Part shown: positions 26,401-37,545 of the stretch, in pieces | Layout of the letters: each line of letters begins with the position of its first letter | How positions within the stretch are numbered: position 1 is the first letter of the stretch | Source of the DNA: Vitis vinifera | Taxonomy: Eukaryota > Streptophyta > Magnoliopsida > Vitales > Vitaceae | Length of the DNA: 64,000 bases | Reading direction: 5' to 3' | NCBI RefSeq assembly: GCF_030704535.1 | Contig: NC_081823.1 | Location: 8,955,001 to 9,019,000 of the forward strand | The notes under the pieces: model-generated | The model's database searches: none | Told to the model about the DNA's origin: nothing | Seen by the model: the letters and a program-made list of their open reading frames with translations, nothing else | Position numbers and translations under genes: made by a program

Positions 26401-26784
26401 TTAAAATTTTGGTTGTATTGGGCACAAATGAATGGAAGTTTTCAAAGTTCAGAGGCTAACTTTGTTTTTCCTTCCTTTTCCAGAAAAAATCCACATCGTT
26501 CTTAAAACTTAAAAAAAAAAAAAAAAAACAAATTCAAATCTTAATTCACTGCTGTTTCATCTCAGAATACAAAATAAAAAATTCACTTCACACCAAAAAC
26601 AACCCAGAACTATCGTTTTTTACTATCGTGCAAATTCTGGGCAACCAAACGGGACGAAAAAAAAGTAGCGTACATGAGTAGGAGCATCGAAATTGCAGAG
26701 AACGCGAGTTCTCTGGAGCTCGATGTGTGGAGGAAGCTGCCCTTTTGGGACATCAGGCATGTCTAGCGCTGGACTCCTATGCAT
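20424..26784 (-). CDS. RPAC1: RNA polymerases I and III subunit RPAC1 / AC40 (9 exons, 372 aa)
   Basis: Shared AC40 assembly subunit of RNA polymerases I and III, pairing with AC19 as the alpha-like dimer that nucleates both enzymes in the nucleus. Exons: 26784-26674, 25988-25803, 25419-25290, 25153-25073, 24950-24751, 24176-24081, 23987-23894, 23701-23585, 20527-20424. Phases agree at every junction, all introns are GT-AG, and the sum is 1119 nt. Diagnostic stretches are [17 protein letters not shown] (21-37), NFRVEVIRL in exon 2, [11 protein letters not shown] at its end, AHRLGLIPI in exon 3, [14 protein letters not shown] (255-268), and a Cys cluster ACTLCREC (311-318). The length is close to the roughly 375 aa of Arabidopsis homologues. 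M1 is the first in-frame ATG; M9 (MPDVPKG) could also serve. The last intron is 3.06 kb and carries a LINE. Telo-boxes lie just upstream. Confidence 0.95.
21001..22475 (-). mobile_element. 5'-truncated L1-type LINE in RPAC1 intron 8
   Basis: On the minus strand the element runs from about 22475 to a poly-A tail at 21001-21012 (T run on plus). It carries a broken C-terminal piece of a non-LTR reverse transcriptase ORF at 22489-22124 ([52 protein letters not shown]). Twelve bases, ACCCAATTGTCC, flank it at 20989-21000 and 22476-22487 and are the likely target duplication. It lies in the same orientation as the host gene, and no intact enzyme remains. Confidence 0.85.
21146..21416. repeat. 135-bp tandem repeat inside the LINE (2 units)
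   Basis: Units 21146-21280 and 21281-21416 are almost identical and differ by one A in a homopolymer. Both begin CAACCAATCGACAAAGTC and end GACTTCCTACTT. The duplication is younger than the sequence it sits in. Confidence 0.92.
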
Positions 26785-26992
26785 GGCTTCTCTTGATGGA
26801 TCAGTCGATGTGGTCAGGATTAGGATTTTTGGAGTTTGAATCCGAGAGGGAGATGAAAGGGTTTTGGATTTTATGGTAGGGTTTAAAAAGCTCTGGATTG
26901 ATCAACTAATGTGGTCAGGGTTAGGGTTTTGGAGTTAGAATAGAGAGATGGAGATAAAAGGGTTTTAGACTTTATTGTAGGGTTTAAGAATG
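26785..26992 (-). promoter_or_regulatory. RPAC1 promoter with tandem 105-bp repeats and telo-boxes
   Basis: Two related units of about 100 bases lie at 26793-26887 and 26896-26992. AAACCCTA (read on the gene strand) occurs at 26884-26877, 26929-26922 and 26985-26978. This telo-box is known to be enriched in plant promoters of genes for translation and ribosome biogenesis, which fits a Pol I/III subunit. The motif and strand are seen; the regulatory role is inferred. Confidence 0.6.
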
Positions 26993-27518
26993 GGCAGTGA
27001 GATAGTGTTTTGAGAGCTTTTCATGTTCACAAATAAATGTATTATTGACTTGAAAAATTAGATTAGATAAAAATTTGTGAGTGGGGGTATTTAAAATAGT
27101 TTTTTGATCTGTTTTTCATTAGAAAAACAATTGAAAATTGTGGGATGTTCTACCAAGAAAACTATTTTTTATTGTAATGTCCAAATAATTTTTTTTTGAA
27201 AACAATTAATAATTTCTTGTTGAATGGTTAAAAATATCTAAGAATTGTATTATAAAGCAATTCTTAAATTGTTTATAGATATAAAATTTTATTTAGGAAT
27301 TCAAATATGAAAAATAATACAATACAAAAGTTTGTGAAATATCCCTCCATAATTTCAATTATTTTTCAAAAAACTTTACAAAAAATAATTTAAAACACCT
27401 CAAATTTTTTTATATAAAATATCATGTTTTTCAATTCAATCAAAATTTTGTCAAACTTATTTTTTAAAAGTAAAATAACCGCTTTATATATTCCAAATAC
27501 CATACGTATTTTTTTATA
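26877..27518. repeat. 640-bp dispersed duplicate, copy A (RPAC1 upstream)
   Basis: Nearly identical and in the same orientation as 35105-35747. Both begin TAGGGTTTAAAAAGCTCTGG and end CCAAATACCATAC(G/A)TATTTTTTTATA. Copy A is contiguous with the RPAC1 promoter and is therefore probably the source. Confidence 0.92.
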
Positions 27519-27851
27519 GGGAAAGTTAGGTTTTGGGTTCTTGGTACGGAATATATATGGTTTTGAAAACCCAAGTGTATGAAATATGAGATGTCACTCT
27601 TAATATGTAAAATAATATACAAAACATTTATTTTTACTCTTTCCAGATTGCCCCTAAATTTCTCCATCTCATCAGCAAATCCTCTCCATGTCAGCAGAAC
27701 AATTTGAAACTTGAACTCGTTCTCAAAGCTGAAACACAAAGAAACGTGAGTCTCTTTCACTTCTGGTCATTTTGCCCTAACCCCATCTCAGGAAATTCCC
27801 AATTTCGATATTTCATTTCCAGTTTTTGGGAGCCAATGAAAATCGTAAACC

Positions 27852-29518
27852 TAATGCTCAGTGCATCCACTCAGTTATCGTTGAAATCAATTTTGTTAGG
27901 GTGTATTCAGCGGAAGAATGCGAAGAGCATTTCGAAGAAGCTGTGCGACACCGTTTCGGAGTTGGCGTCGTCGATTTTGCTGGAGAACGGGTGGCCGAAT
28001 CTATTGTCGTTTATGTTTCAGTGCGTGACCTTCGATTCGACGAAGCTTCAGGAGGCAGTGTTCTTGATTTTTGCGAAGTTGGCGCAGTACATCTAGGAAA
28101 CCCTAGTTTCTCATATCAAGCATCCATACTCGATGTTTTTGCAGAGTCTGACGTCGTCGTTGAGCTCCAATGTGAAAATCGCGGCCTTGAGCGATGCAAT
28201 TAATTTCATTCAGTGTTTGTCGAGTTCGACGGACCGGGATCGGTTTCAGGACTTGTTGCCGGCGATGATGCGCACGATAACAGAGGCGTTGAATTGTGGG
28301 CAGAAGGCGACGACAAAAGAGGCGCTCAAGTTGTTGATCGAATTGGTCGGGACAGAGCCGTGGTTTCTGAGACTGCAGTTGGTGGATGTGGTGGGGTCTA
28401 TTGCGAAGGCTGAGACCCTAGAGGAGGGGACGCGACATTTGGCGGTGGAGTTCGTGATAGCTCTGGCAGAGGCGAGGGAGCGCGCACCTGGGATGATGAG
28501 GAAGTTGTCGTAGTTTATAAGTAGGCTTTTTGCTACATTGATGAAGATGTTGTTGGATATTGAGGATGATCCAGGGTGGCATAGTGCGGATAGCGAGGAC
28601 GAGGATGCGAATGAGAGCAGTAATTACAGTGCTGGGCAGGAGTGTTTGGATAGGTTAGCTATTTCATTGGGTGGGAATATGATTGTACCTGTTGCTTCAG
28701 AGCTTTTGCCGGCATATTTGGATGTGCCGGAGTGGCAAAAACACCATGCAACTCTGATTGCTCTTGCTCAGATCGCAAAAGTCTGTTCAAATTGTTATTT
28801 TCTTTTTAATTTTGCCTTGTTTTTTTTTTTTTCAAAAGTACTTTGATTAAAATCTCATAGGATTTTCTTGGAGTTGTTCTTTTCTCTTAAATTGTTTTTT
28901 CTTTCTTTCTTTTTTCCAAAGTACTTTTATAAAAATCTTATAGGATTTTTTTGTATTCTAACTGCTCACTTGGTGGAGTTTATCCGGAATTTAGCATAAT
29001 TCTGGTAATTGAGTTTGGTTGTGAAGTATTTAACCCAATTTTCATTAAGGAAAATTATTTACTACCTTTGTTAAAAACACATACTTCCCACACCTAGGGA
29101 AGGTGAATATTTAACATTTTGGAGTATGGGTTGAAAGGTGGTCAATTTGTTTTGAAATGAGAGGAAACAATAATGGGAATACATTTTTAATATGGTTTGT
29201 TAGTATAGGTTGTTAGTTTGTCTGTGTTGCTTGTTTGTTTGTATTTATTAGAAATAAATCATAATAGTCCCTACATGCTACTATAGTTATTCATTCTGAC
29301 TATTTTATTTTCAGGTGATGATAAAAAATTTGGAGCAAATGGTGACAATGGTTTTGAATACATTCCCAAATCCCCATCCTCGTGTGCGATGGGCAGCTAT
29401 TAATGCCATTGGGCAACTGTCCACAGACATGGGCCCAGATTTGCAAGTTCAGTACCATCAACGAGTGCTACCAGCTCTAGCTGCATCTATGGATGACTTC
29501 CAGAATCCACAGGTGTAG
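27852..29518 (+). pseudogene. Importin-5 (karyopherin beta-3) pseudogene fragment
   Basis: The conceptual reading from 27852 matches plant importin-5 nuclear import receptors (HEAT repeats): STQLSLKSILLGCIQR, KLCDTVSELAS, INFIQCLSSS, RFQDLLPAMMRT, LDIEDDPGWHSADSEDED, VRWAAINAIGQLSTD. The frame stays open in one register apart from in-frame TAG codons at 28094-28096 and 28511-28513; family memory suggests Gly and Gln there. Relative to the family, 'VGSIAKAETLE' lacks about three residues. A genuine intron remains, with its acceptor TTTTCAG ending at 29314, so this is a degraded genomic copy rather than a processed one. The second exon (29315-29518) ends in a third TAG placed where a CAG before the next donor would be. 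The N-terminal end and everything after about residue 450 of the family are missing. Confidence 0.9.
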
Positions 29519-31439
29519 GTTCGTGATTTTTTATGCGTGTTTTTGTCTATATCTTAACCAGTTATGAATGTTATCTTGCTATGTTTTAACGGGCAAAAAT
29601 TTTATCTTGTTCTCATGGATGCAAACTATTACGTGGTTATCTTATTTGTTTGTTTGTTTGTTTGTTTGTTTAGTCGATGGCTACATTATGCCTTCTAGAT
29701 GCCGAGTCACTTATACTTTTCTTTTTTTGAATTTTGTAAACATAGTTATAATTTTTATGTCTGGATCAATCTTGGTAGCTTTTTTCTCATAGGCAAAATG
29801 CTTTTCTAATTTTATTATCTGTAATGGGTGATTTTGTCGATGTAGAAGTCTGGATATTTCGGCACTTAGAACTAAAATAGGAAATGCCCCCAAGAGTAGT
29901 GAATAGGTTCTTTACAGTTTGGTTTACTGGACTGTGGTTGCTTTCCAATATTTGAATTTTTTGCCATCAGAATAAGTAGGTATTTCTGATCTGGTATGCT
30001 GGTGGTCCTTTTCAAATCTCTTTACGTATTTGTTAAATCTTGTTAACACAACATAACTTATTCATTTTACCTCCAATTCCATGAGATGAATTGTGGCAAT
30101 AACTGATTATGCTCTTTATGAGGTGAGAAACCTAAAAGGAAATGTAATTGCCATATGGATTATTTTATAAGAGAAGATCATAGTGGGAAAAAACAGCACG
30201 TGGGAATCGTGGTATGGATGTATTTGATTGTGTTGTTGGAAAATTATGCTTTAGTTTTGAATGATAACGGGTTTGAATTTTTTTTCCTGTTTAAAATTTT
30301 GGAACATGGTATGTTCAGAAATTATGGGGAAAAAGATTTTTTTTTTTTTTTTTGGGTTTAAGTTCTTTTTGTCGGGGTGTTGGAAGCATTTGCAAATCAA
30401 GAGGACTGCCAAAGGCCTAATTGATTGATAGATGATATCACATTGCAAAGGGTGGAGGGTTGTATACTTGTATCATGCAAGATGTATCTATTCCTATCAA
30501 ATCAATAGGAAAAGTAGGTTGTATTGCACAATATCAAATATCGTGTTATATATTATTTCATATCATGTGATATAACATGACACATTTTCACAAGATAATC
30601 CAAATTGTCCCTTTTCTTTTAGGTTTTCCCCCCTTTATATCGTAAATTTTCAAATAGTTCTCTCCGAGAAGCTTCAAATCCAATTTTATTTTGTTCCATA
30701 TCTTTCTTTACATGGAAAATATTTTTTTGGACACAAGTTTGGAAGGATTTCAAGTCTTTTTGAGGTTCCCCATTAAATGTAATTTTCTTTATTTATTTGT
30801 TTTTTATGGGTCTCCTTTGGTTACCTTCCATTTCTCTTCCCTCTTGTATAAAAAATGAGTTGATAAAAGGTGCTTTTACACGCTTATAGTCTTCTTTCGA
30901 TATATTGATTAGGTAATTTTTGTATGTATGTATGAAATATTTTTATGTGTGAGATAGTTGATAAAAGGTGTTGCACATTTTATATGTGAATTTTTTTTTT
31001 CTCCTATCTAGTTTCTAACTATAGGTTGGATTGCTAGGGTCATTGAACATGTTAGAACCAATATGACTTTATGAAATAAATTACATAGAATTAGATAGGT
31101 CATTCATTAGAGAATTGGTTGCTAGAGATTTTGGTTGCAGTTGTGAATTTTTTGTTAATAGGAAAATAAAATTTTATTAGAAGGCGTCTAGCAAAAATGG
31201 AAGTACACCATGAACACAAGAATTATGAAGGGAAAGTTGTGTTTTGGGGCCCCATTTCCCAATAATATTGTTTTCAAAACCCAAGTTTGCATAACCCAAG
31301 ATATGTCCACTATTTCAAGAAAATTTTTCCTTTTCATGCACTCTGGTCCGAGGTGTTATTTCATACCGAAAATGCCTTCCCCTTGGGCCAACTCAACAGA
31401 CTCATATGTGAACCAGAACAAATTTCTCCCGGATTTTGC
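29519..31439. other. Intergenic, downstream of the importin pseudogene
   Basis: No further importin exon could be found. A TTTG microsatellite lies at about 29645-29671. At 31145-31230 there is a sequence resembling a reverse-oriented LINE end. The open frame 31210-31467 (+) runs into the minisatellite and is not a supported gene. Confidence 0.5.
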
Positions 31440-32153
31440 TTCTTGGGTTCCCCTTTGTGACCCTTAGAGCATCCCATTATGTGGTTCTCTTGAGTGCTCA
31501 AGAGGTCCACTAAAGGTTTTTTGGGACTGTAACTTAGATACTACCTTAAGGGCCCTTAGGTACTACCTTAATGGCCTTTAGGTACTACCTTAAGGGACCC
31601 TAGGTACTACCTTAAGGTAAACATGAACTCAACCTCTCCCAAGCCTTGAGTCTTCCTTTGTAACCCTTAGAGCATCCCATTATATGGTTCTCTTAAGTGT
31701 TGAAGTGGTCCACCAAAGGTTTTTTGGGACTGTACCTTAGGTACTACCTTAAGGGCCCTTAGGTACTACCTTAATGGCCTTTAGATACTACCTTAAGGGA
31801 CCCTAGGTACTACCTTAGCTAAACTTGAACTCAACCTCTCCCAAGCTTCGAGTCTTCCTTTGTGACCCTTAAACCATCCCATTATATGGTTCTCTTGAGT
31901 GTTGAAGTGGTCCACCAAAGGTTTTTTGGGACTGTACCTTAGGTACTACCTTAAGGGCCTTTAGGTACTACCTTAATGGCCTTTAGGTACTACCTTAAGG
32001 GATTCTAGGTACTACCTTAGCTAAACTTGAACTCAACCTCTCCCAAGCCTTAGGTCTTCCTTTGTGACCCTTAGAGCATCCCATTATGTGGTTCTCTTGA
32101 GTGTTGAAGTGGTCCACCAAAGGTTTTTTGGGATTGTACCTTAGGTACTACCT
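31440..32153. repeat. 205-bp minisatellite, about 3.5 units, with a nested hairpin motif
   Basis: Units start near 31441, 31648, 31852 and 32057, each with TTTGTGACCCTTAGAGCATC or a close variant. Inside each unit the motif TTAGGTACTACCTTAAGG recurs four to five times at 22-25-base steps. The core AGGTACTACCT is a dyad, so every sub-repeat can form a small hairpin. The array stops abruptly where the left arm of the large palindrome begins. Confidence 0.9.
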
Positions 32154-34483
32154 TAAAAATTATTATTATTCATTTTTAACTAAATTTATGAAAATGTTAA
32201 TATCCTTATGTTTCTAACCTATACTAAAATAGTATTTTTTATAAAAATATAATTTATGATTATATTGTAATATTATTATTCATGTTTTACTAAAAATTAT
32301 TTACTTTTTATTTTATTTGTAATTACAAAACTATTTCCATTTTTAATAAAATTTTGAATTAAATTAAATTTATATTATATAAATTGAATTTACAATATTT
32401 TTACAAAACTAAGAAATATCATTTTTAAAAACAACTAATCCAAATAAGTTTTTGTTTTTTATTTTTGAAAACTATTTTTAAAAACAACTTACCAAACACC
32501 TTTATTTATATAAAACAACGTACCAAACACCTTTATTTTTATAAAACACTAGAAAATTTGTTTTTAATTTTTTTAATTTAAAAATAGTTTTGGAAAAAAA
32601 GTTCCAAAAAACATGGCTAAACAAGCCTAAGGATTTTTTTCATGTAATTTATATATATTTTTAATAAATACAACATAATTAATTATTCAAATAATATTTA
32701 GTGAATAATCATTCCAAAAAATCATATATCTAATAAAAATATTTAGAGTCCATTTGATAGTGATTTTAGAAAACGTTTTTAACCTTTTTAACACTTATTT
32801 TTTTTTATTTTTTAAATATTATAAAGGCTAAAAATGCTTCTTGAAATCACTACCAAATGCATTTTTAAAATCTGATTGTGATTTTAAGAAATGTTTTTAG
32901 CTTAAAAAAATGTTTTGAATTTTTTTTTAATATTTAATAAAAATTCAAAAACATTCTTAAAAATATCAAAAATCACTTTATAGTATTAAAAAATCACTTA
33001 TGGTATCTTTTCGGATAAACATGTTATTTTCTTAAAAACACACTTCTACTAAAATTACTTCACTCTAGTTGAATGTAGAATGATTCCTCTCTACATTTTT
33101 AAAAATTAAAAAAATTCCCTTCGACGTCGGAACTCTCTAGTAGAAATTATCACGATGGATTGATGGGGTTGCTTCCAACAATTTTCTTGTCATCTCTCGA
33201 TTAGGAACTCTCTAGTGGAAGTCGTTACCAGAAATATCACAAGTTATTGTAGAATATCACAAGAACTAAACAAACTTAGTTCTTCATCAGGCTAAATGAC
33301 ATGAGTTGGAACTAAAAGAACTAAAAGACCCATAGATTCCAGTTTCTTTGTTTTTTGTTCTTTTAGTTCCAATTCATGTCATTTAGCCTGATGAAGAACT
33401 GATATTTTACAACTAGATAAAACCTCATGTTTATATAACTTGTGATATTCCCAGTAACGACTTCCACTAGAAAGTTGCTAATTGAGAGATGACAAGGAAA
33501 TTGTTGGAAGCAACCCCATCAATCCATCGTGATATTCCCCATAACGATTTCTACTAGAGAGTTCCTACCTCGAAGGGAATTTTTTTTAATTTTTAAAAAT
33601 GTAAAGAGGAATCATTCTACATTCAACTAGAGTGCGTTGTAGGACTCCAAGTAATTTTAATAGAAGTGTTTTTTTAGGAAAATAACATGTTTCTCCAAAA
33701 AGATACTAGAAGTGGTTTTTTAATATTACAAGTCATTTTTGATATTTTTAAGAATGTTTCTGAAATTTTATTAAATATTAAAAAAAATATTTCAAAAATA
33801 TTTTTTTAAGTTAAAAATATTTCTTAAAATCACAATCAGACTCTAAATATTTTTATTAGAGAGATGATTTTTTGGAATGATTATTCACTAAATATTATTT
33901 GAATAATTAATTATGTTGTATTTATTAGAAATATATTAAATTACATGAAATATGCTCGTTTAGCCATGTTTTTTGGAACTTTTTTTTCCAAAACTGTTTT
34001 TAACTTAAAAAATTTAAAAACAATTTTTCTAATATTTTATAAAAATAAAGGTGTTTGATATGATGTTTTATAAAAATAAAGGTGTTTGGTACTATTGTTT
34101 TATAAGAACTATTGTTTTATAAGAATAATGGTGTTTGGTAAGTTGTTTTTAAAAATAGTATTCAAAAATAAAAAACAAAAACTTATTTGGATTAGTTGTT
34201 TTTAAAAATAATATTTTTTTTAGTTTTGTAAAAATATTGTAAATTCAATTTATATAATATAAATTTAATTTAATTCAAAATTTTATTAAAAATGGAAATA
34301 ATTTTGTAATTACAAATAAAATAAAAAGTAAATAATTTTTAGTAAAACATGAATAATAATATTACAATATAAATATAAATTATATTTTTATAAAAAATAC
34401 TATTTTAGTATAGGTTAGAAACATAAGGATATTAACATTTTCATAAATTTAGTTAAAAATGAATAATAATAATTTTTAATAAT
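32154..34483. repeat. 2.3-kb near-perfect palindrome (arms about 1.1 kb, 37-nt loop)
   Basis: The left arm, 32154-33320, is the reverse complement of the right arm, 33358-34483, over almost its whole length. The outer ends read AAAAATTATTATTATTCATT and its complement. The inner ends read GTTGGAACTAAAAGAA and TTCTTTTAGTTCCAA. The loop is 33321-33357. The arms differ by substitutions and indels; the left arm has a segment near 32760-32890 that the right arm lacks. No ORF is present. It could be a fold-back transposon or an inverted duplication. A third copy of the right-arm sequence follows SEC13 at 38466. Confidence 0.93.
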
Positions 34484-35104
34484 ATTTTATTTAAAATAAA
34501 TTATGAGTAAAGTTTAACTTTTTTTAACACGTAAATGAGTCAAGGTTTTCATTTCATGTCCACATTTAGTATACATAATATTCTAAAATATTTTGATTTA
34601 ATTTAATTTTAATTAATTAGATCGGTTTTTTGAGTTCCAAATTATTTTTAAAAATTGTTCAACTCATTAATAAATTTAATACAAAATATCACTTGATTTG
34701 AAGTTCATTTTTACAGTGAGAAAACATATGAAAATATAATTATGTGCAAAATAAATCATTTTTCAAAATTATCAAACTTATTAATGAATTTAACGCATAA
34801 GTCTTGTTTAATTTGGAGCGAGCTTACTTGGTTAAAAAAAAATAAAGAATAATGATTCTATGTAGAAGAGAAATAATAAAATCATTTTAAACCAAATTTT
34901 ATTTATTAATTTCTAATATTGATTGGATCATTACTTGAGTTTTAAGTTTTCTTAAAAAATTACTAGAGTCGTTAATGAATCCAACACATTAATTATTATT
35001 TAATTTGGAGTTCATTTGCCTAGTGAAAAAAAAAAATCATAAAATAAGGATTATATATAAAAAAGAAACAATAAAGTCATTCTAAATTAATTTTTATCAT
35101 AAAA

Positions 35105-35747
35105 TAGGGTTTAAAAAGCTCTGGATTGATCCATTAATGTGGTCAGGGTTAGGGTTTTGGAGTTAGAATAGAGAGTTGGAGATAAAAGGGTTTTAGACTT
35201 TATTGTAGGGTTTAATAATGGGCAGTGAGATAGTGTTTGAGAGCTTTTCATGTTCACAAATCAATGTATTATTGACTTGAAAAATTAGATTAGATAAAAA
35301 TTTGTGAGTGGGGGGGTATTTAAAATAGTTTTTTGATCTGTTTTTCATTAGAAAAACAATTGAAAATTGTGGGATGTTCTACCAAGAAAACTATTTTTTA
35401 TTGTAATGTCCAAATAATTTTTTTTTGAAAACAATTAATAATTTCTTGTTGAATGGTTAAAAATATCTAAGAATTGTATTATAAAGCAATTCTTAAATTG
35501 TTTATAGATATAAAATTTTATTTAGGAATTCAAATATGAAAAATAATACAATACAAAAGTTTGTGAAATATCCCTCCATAATTTCAATTATTTTTCAAAA
35601 CACTTTACAAAAAATAATTTAAAACACCTCAAATTTTTTATATAAAATATCATGTTTTTCATTTCAATCAAAATTTTGTCAAACTTGCTTTTTAAAAGTA
35701 AAATAACCGCTTTATATATTCCAAATACCATACATATTTTTTTATAT
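35105..35747. repeat. 640-bp dispersed duplicate, copy B
   Basis: Copy of 26877-27518, the RPAC1 promoter region, in the same orientation, about 8.2 kb away. It retains the telo-box motif but has no RPAC1 coding sequence next to it. It interrupts the block that is otherwise collinear with 38466-45482, so it was inserted after that block was duplicated or was deleted from the other copy. Confidence 0.9.
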
Positions 35748-36223
35748 ACACGTGGTATTTTTTGTTTTTAAAAATAAAGAATAATAGTAACTTATATATA
35801 AAATGCAAGAGCTACTTGAAACTTACCTAAAAAAGATGGATTTTAAAAAAATGTTTAAAAATTTGGGATATTAATTTTTTTATTATCTCAATTAAAAAAA
35901 AAATTTAAGTAACTTTTAAAAACATAAAGTAACAAAGGAATTGTATCCAGAGCACTTGATGTTCTTATTTATTATTATTATTATTATTTTAAAAAATCCC
36001 TTTTACAAAAGTAAAAATTTTCATATATATTACCCTTTTTCCTTATATGTATATATATAGTGTATAATAAAATATTCTAACATGCCTATATATATTCTTG
36101 TAATAGCTTATATAGTTTAGTAATAAACAAAATATGTATTTATTACTTATAAAATAATATTTAATTTGATAATCTTTTTATATTTGTAATATTCATATTC
36201 CTTTTATATTATGGACTAATCTT

Positions 36224-36778
36224 GTATAAAATCCTAGCTGATCACCCTGAAGGAAGTAGAAGCGAGCATAAACCTCCGACTATTCTTTACAACCGGGCGC
36301 GTGGACTAGGGTCACTGGTGTGTTCTCTGCGAGCAGTTTTTGTTAATTTCCCTTTTTTGAAGCTTTATTTATTTGTTTGTTTGCAGTTTTTGTTAATTTC
36401 CCTTTATTTGTTTGTTTGTTTGCTTGCTTTGTTTGATTCTTTATGCATTTTTATATTTCTGAAATTGAAACGAACGACATATTTGGTTAGTAATCTGAAA
36501 TTACTTTTCTCTCTGTTGAAAAGAAGAAATTTTCCCGTTAATTTTTAAATGAAACCCTAGAAAAATATTTCAAAAGATGAGCGATAATGTGGTTTTTAGA
36601 AGCAAAAGGAAGCTGTATGTATGCTTATGAGGTTAGGACTGGTTATGCTGAAGTTTCTGCCCCAAGTATAATTTAGGAAATATTATTGGAAAACCCGGAA
36701 TTATGTAAAAGTTGTGGACTTCGTGGGGATCATTCAGAAAGGGTTTTGCTTGAAATTTCTGGGTTTGAGGTTTTATTA
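36224..36778 (+). repeat. Copy of the NOP2 leader region upstream of SEC13
   Basis: Aligns with 44976-45482: GATCACCCTGAA, GCGAGCATAAACC, GCGCGTGGACTAGGGTCACT and GGGTTTGAGGTTTTAT are shared. The copied part begins downstream of the site II and telo-box promoter elements seen at NOP2, and the copy at 44976 keeps an AAACCCTA that is broken here. Part of it could still be transcribed as a leader for SEC13. Confidence 0.85.
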
Positions 36779-37545
36779 ACGAATAACCATAATCATTTGC
36801 CAGATTAGTTTGTTGGTGCAACTAATTTATTGGTGCACAAGAGTCAATACTTAGCATGCAGGCCAGTGTTAAGATTCTAGGATTTTCAAGCACATGCGAA
36901 CGTCTTAACAAATTTATTTTCTCTTATAGTATGTGGTGGTGGTAGATAGAAATTTTTTGTAATGGCTCTTGTTTACAATTTATTTAGTGTATACTTTGTT
37001 TATATCTGTGAAGTATCTGCATATTTTATTTACTTGTCAAAAAAAAAAAAAAAAAACTAAGTGCATGTTTGGATGCATTTATTTACTTGTTTATTTTAAA
37101 AAAAAATGTGAATTCTCATATAAAATGTAGGAATTCTTATACAAAAACTAGGTAGAGACCTTCTGTAGTTGAAAACACTAAAAAAAAACTAAATTTAAGG
37201 AAGTAAAGTCACTTGCTTAAATTTTTAAAATTTTGAAAAGAATTTTTATATGAGAGTTCTTATATCTTGTATAGAAGGTTGAAGGTTCCATTTTTAAAAA
37301 TAAAAAATAGGAAGCATATGCAAATCCCACCTAAATTGTTCTTTTGAGCTTTGCTTTTACTAAGTTAGTTGTTGGTTTTTAAATAGTTTGGAAGTTAAAT
37401 CAACCTGTTTCCAATCAATTGGTAATGGTATTTTTTGTTCTCAACCTACAAAACTTAGGAGGTCAAGAGAAGGAACCCAAGAAGCTGAGCTGAAGGAAGT
37501 TGAGAAGGTGAATTATAGTGATAACCAAAAGGGATATCAGGAAAG
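36779..37545 (+). other. Sequence between the copied leader and the SEC13 ATG
   Basis: AT-rich, with an A18 run at about 37039. The last 160 bases are less AT-rich and purine-rich, and are probably the SEC13 5'UTR. No ORF of interest is present beyond an overlapping shadow frame. Confidence 0.45.

Larger units (their letters stand above)
33580..36778. repeat. Segmental duplication, block 1
   Basis: The parts 33580-35100, 36017-36217 and 36224-36778 reappear in the same order and orientation at 38466-40080, 41487-41742 and 44976-45482. Block 1 alone carries the 640-bp RPAC1-upstream copy (35105-35747). Block 2 alone carries the ATCG-rich tandem elements. Confidence 0.85.

Noticed and set aside
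31210..31467. 85-codon open frame as a gene
   Set aside because: It runs into the first minisatellite unit and shows no family resemblance.
31440..32153. CRISPR-like array
   Set aside because: The repeats vary, the spacers are themselves repeats, there are no cas genes, and the genome is a plant; it is a minisatellite.
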